Origin: Actinocatenispora thailandica
GTDB taxonomy: Bacteria > Actinomycetota > Actinomycetes > Mycobacteriales > Micromonosporaceae
Direction: 5' to 3'
Assembly: GCF_016865425.1 (NCBI RefSeq)
Contig: NZ_AP023355.1
Location: 5,826,198 to 5,890,197, forward strand
DNA length: 64,000 bases
Numbering within the stretch: the first letter of the stretch is position 1; each line of letters opens with the position of its first letter. This document shows positions 63,786-64,000 of the stretch, piece by piece. The position numbers and the translations under genes are program-made. Below the pieces are notes generated by a model, which saw only the letters and a list, made by a program, of their open reading frames with translations, had not been told where the DNA came from and made no database searches.

Positions 63786-64000
63786 TCACCGTTTCGGCGG
63801 GGCCGGCAGGGTGCGGGCGCACCCGGCGAAGTCGGCCACCAGCCGGTTGCGATCGCCGGCCCGGGTCGCGAGTACCACGTGGCTCGGCTCCACCCCGTCC
63901 AGCGGCACCACGGTCAGATCGGCCCGGAGCATCTCGATACCGTTCACGACGGGCACGATGGCCACCGCCGCACCGGCCGCGACGAGTTCGATCTTGTCCT
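63786..64000 (-). CDS. LysR-type regulator, C-terminal part, cut by window edge
   Basis: The last 71 residues read KIELVAAGAAVAIVPVVNGI, EMLRADLTVVPLDGVEPSHV and VLATRAGDRNRLVADFAGCA. This is the end of the substrate-binding domain of LysR-type regulators, where the conserved aG.G.a.lP segment appears as VAAGAAVAIVP. The DNA-binding part lies outside the window. It converges with the aldo/keto reductase gene. Confidence 0.78.
   Translation of the reverse strand, partial: DKIELVAAGAAVAIVPVVNGIEMLRADLTVVPLDGVEPSHVVLATRAGDRNRLVADFAGCARTLPAPPKR

Overview
The window is very GC-rich (about 70% or more), uses GTG starts freely and has short gene gaps with many 4-bp stop/start overlaps. It encodes actinobacterial markers: WhiB, a SigD/anti-SigD pair, GuaB3, a BldM-like regulator, a His-tailed GroEL, DUF5319 and DUF1918. 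The gene order guaA ... choD-like, guaB3, guaB2, DUF5319, rsdA, sigD, ..., whiB3/whiD, groEL, groES, then a t6A/alr block, follows the Mycobacterium tuberculosis Rv3396c-Rv3423c and Streptomyces SCO4761-SCO4770 neighbourhoods. An actinomycete chromosome, perhaps of Micromonosporaceae, is my inference; the species cannot be named from sequence reading alone.

Layout. 1-2153: 5' end of guaA, a lipoprotein and a DUF72 protein. 2154-10104: a catabolic island with a PucR-type regulator, a ribose/polyol-class ABC importer (binding protein, single-domain ATPase, permease), two hormone-sensitive-lipase-type esterases and a mannitol-dehydrogenase-family oxidoreductase. 10245-15486 (minus): a second sugar importer of MalEFG type without an ATPase, followed by a HAD phosphatase and a beta-CASP metallo-hydrolase. 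15981-21089: a large AfsR/SARP regulator and a DrrAB-type exporter. 21260-25913: a ChoD-like GMC oxidoreductase diverging from a three-gene WXG-like/DUF1023 module. 25966-29352: an amino-acid permease diverging from a MocR-type regulator, then a GNAT gene and a degraded regulator fragment.

29887-39447 is the conserved core: purine synthesis (guaB, guaB3), SigD and its anti-sigma factor, BldM-like and WhiB regulators, and the chaperonin operon under a double CIRCE operator. 39749-49802 holds a methyltransferase, a YbaK-type deacylase, acetyltransferases, an unusual membrane protein ending in a YidD domain, and a heterodimeric ABC exporter. 49804-58203 (minus) holds t6A modification (tsaD, rimI, tsaB, tsaE), alr, nnr and acpS. 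58366-64000 has an S9 peptidase, an Hsp70-like protein with a helical-repeat tail, an aldo/keto reductase and the 3' end of a LysR gene.

The most unusual items are: the YidD protein with cysteines almost exactly every seven residues; the ABC exporter whose two halves carry complementary defects, leaving one complete ATP site; the DUF1023 protein with glycine in place of the nucleophilic serine; an ~85-bp dispersed inverted-repeat element downstream of two genes; a triplicated UNCG hairpin copied from a gene terminus; and two essential-type genes (tsaB, acpS) each broken by one missing base in a run of five G. No tRNA, rRNA, CRISPR array, insertion sequence or phage gene was recognised.
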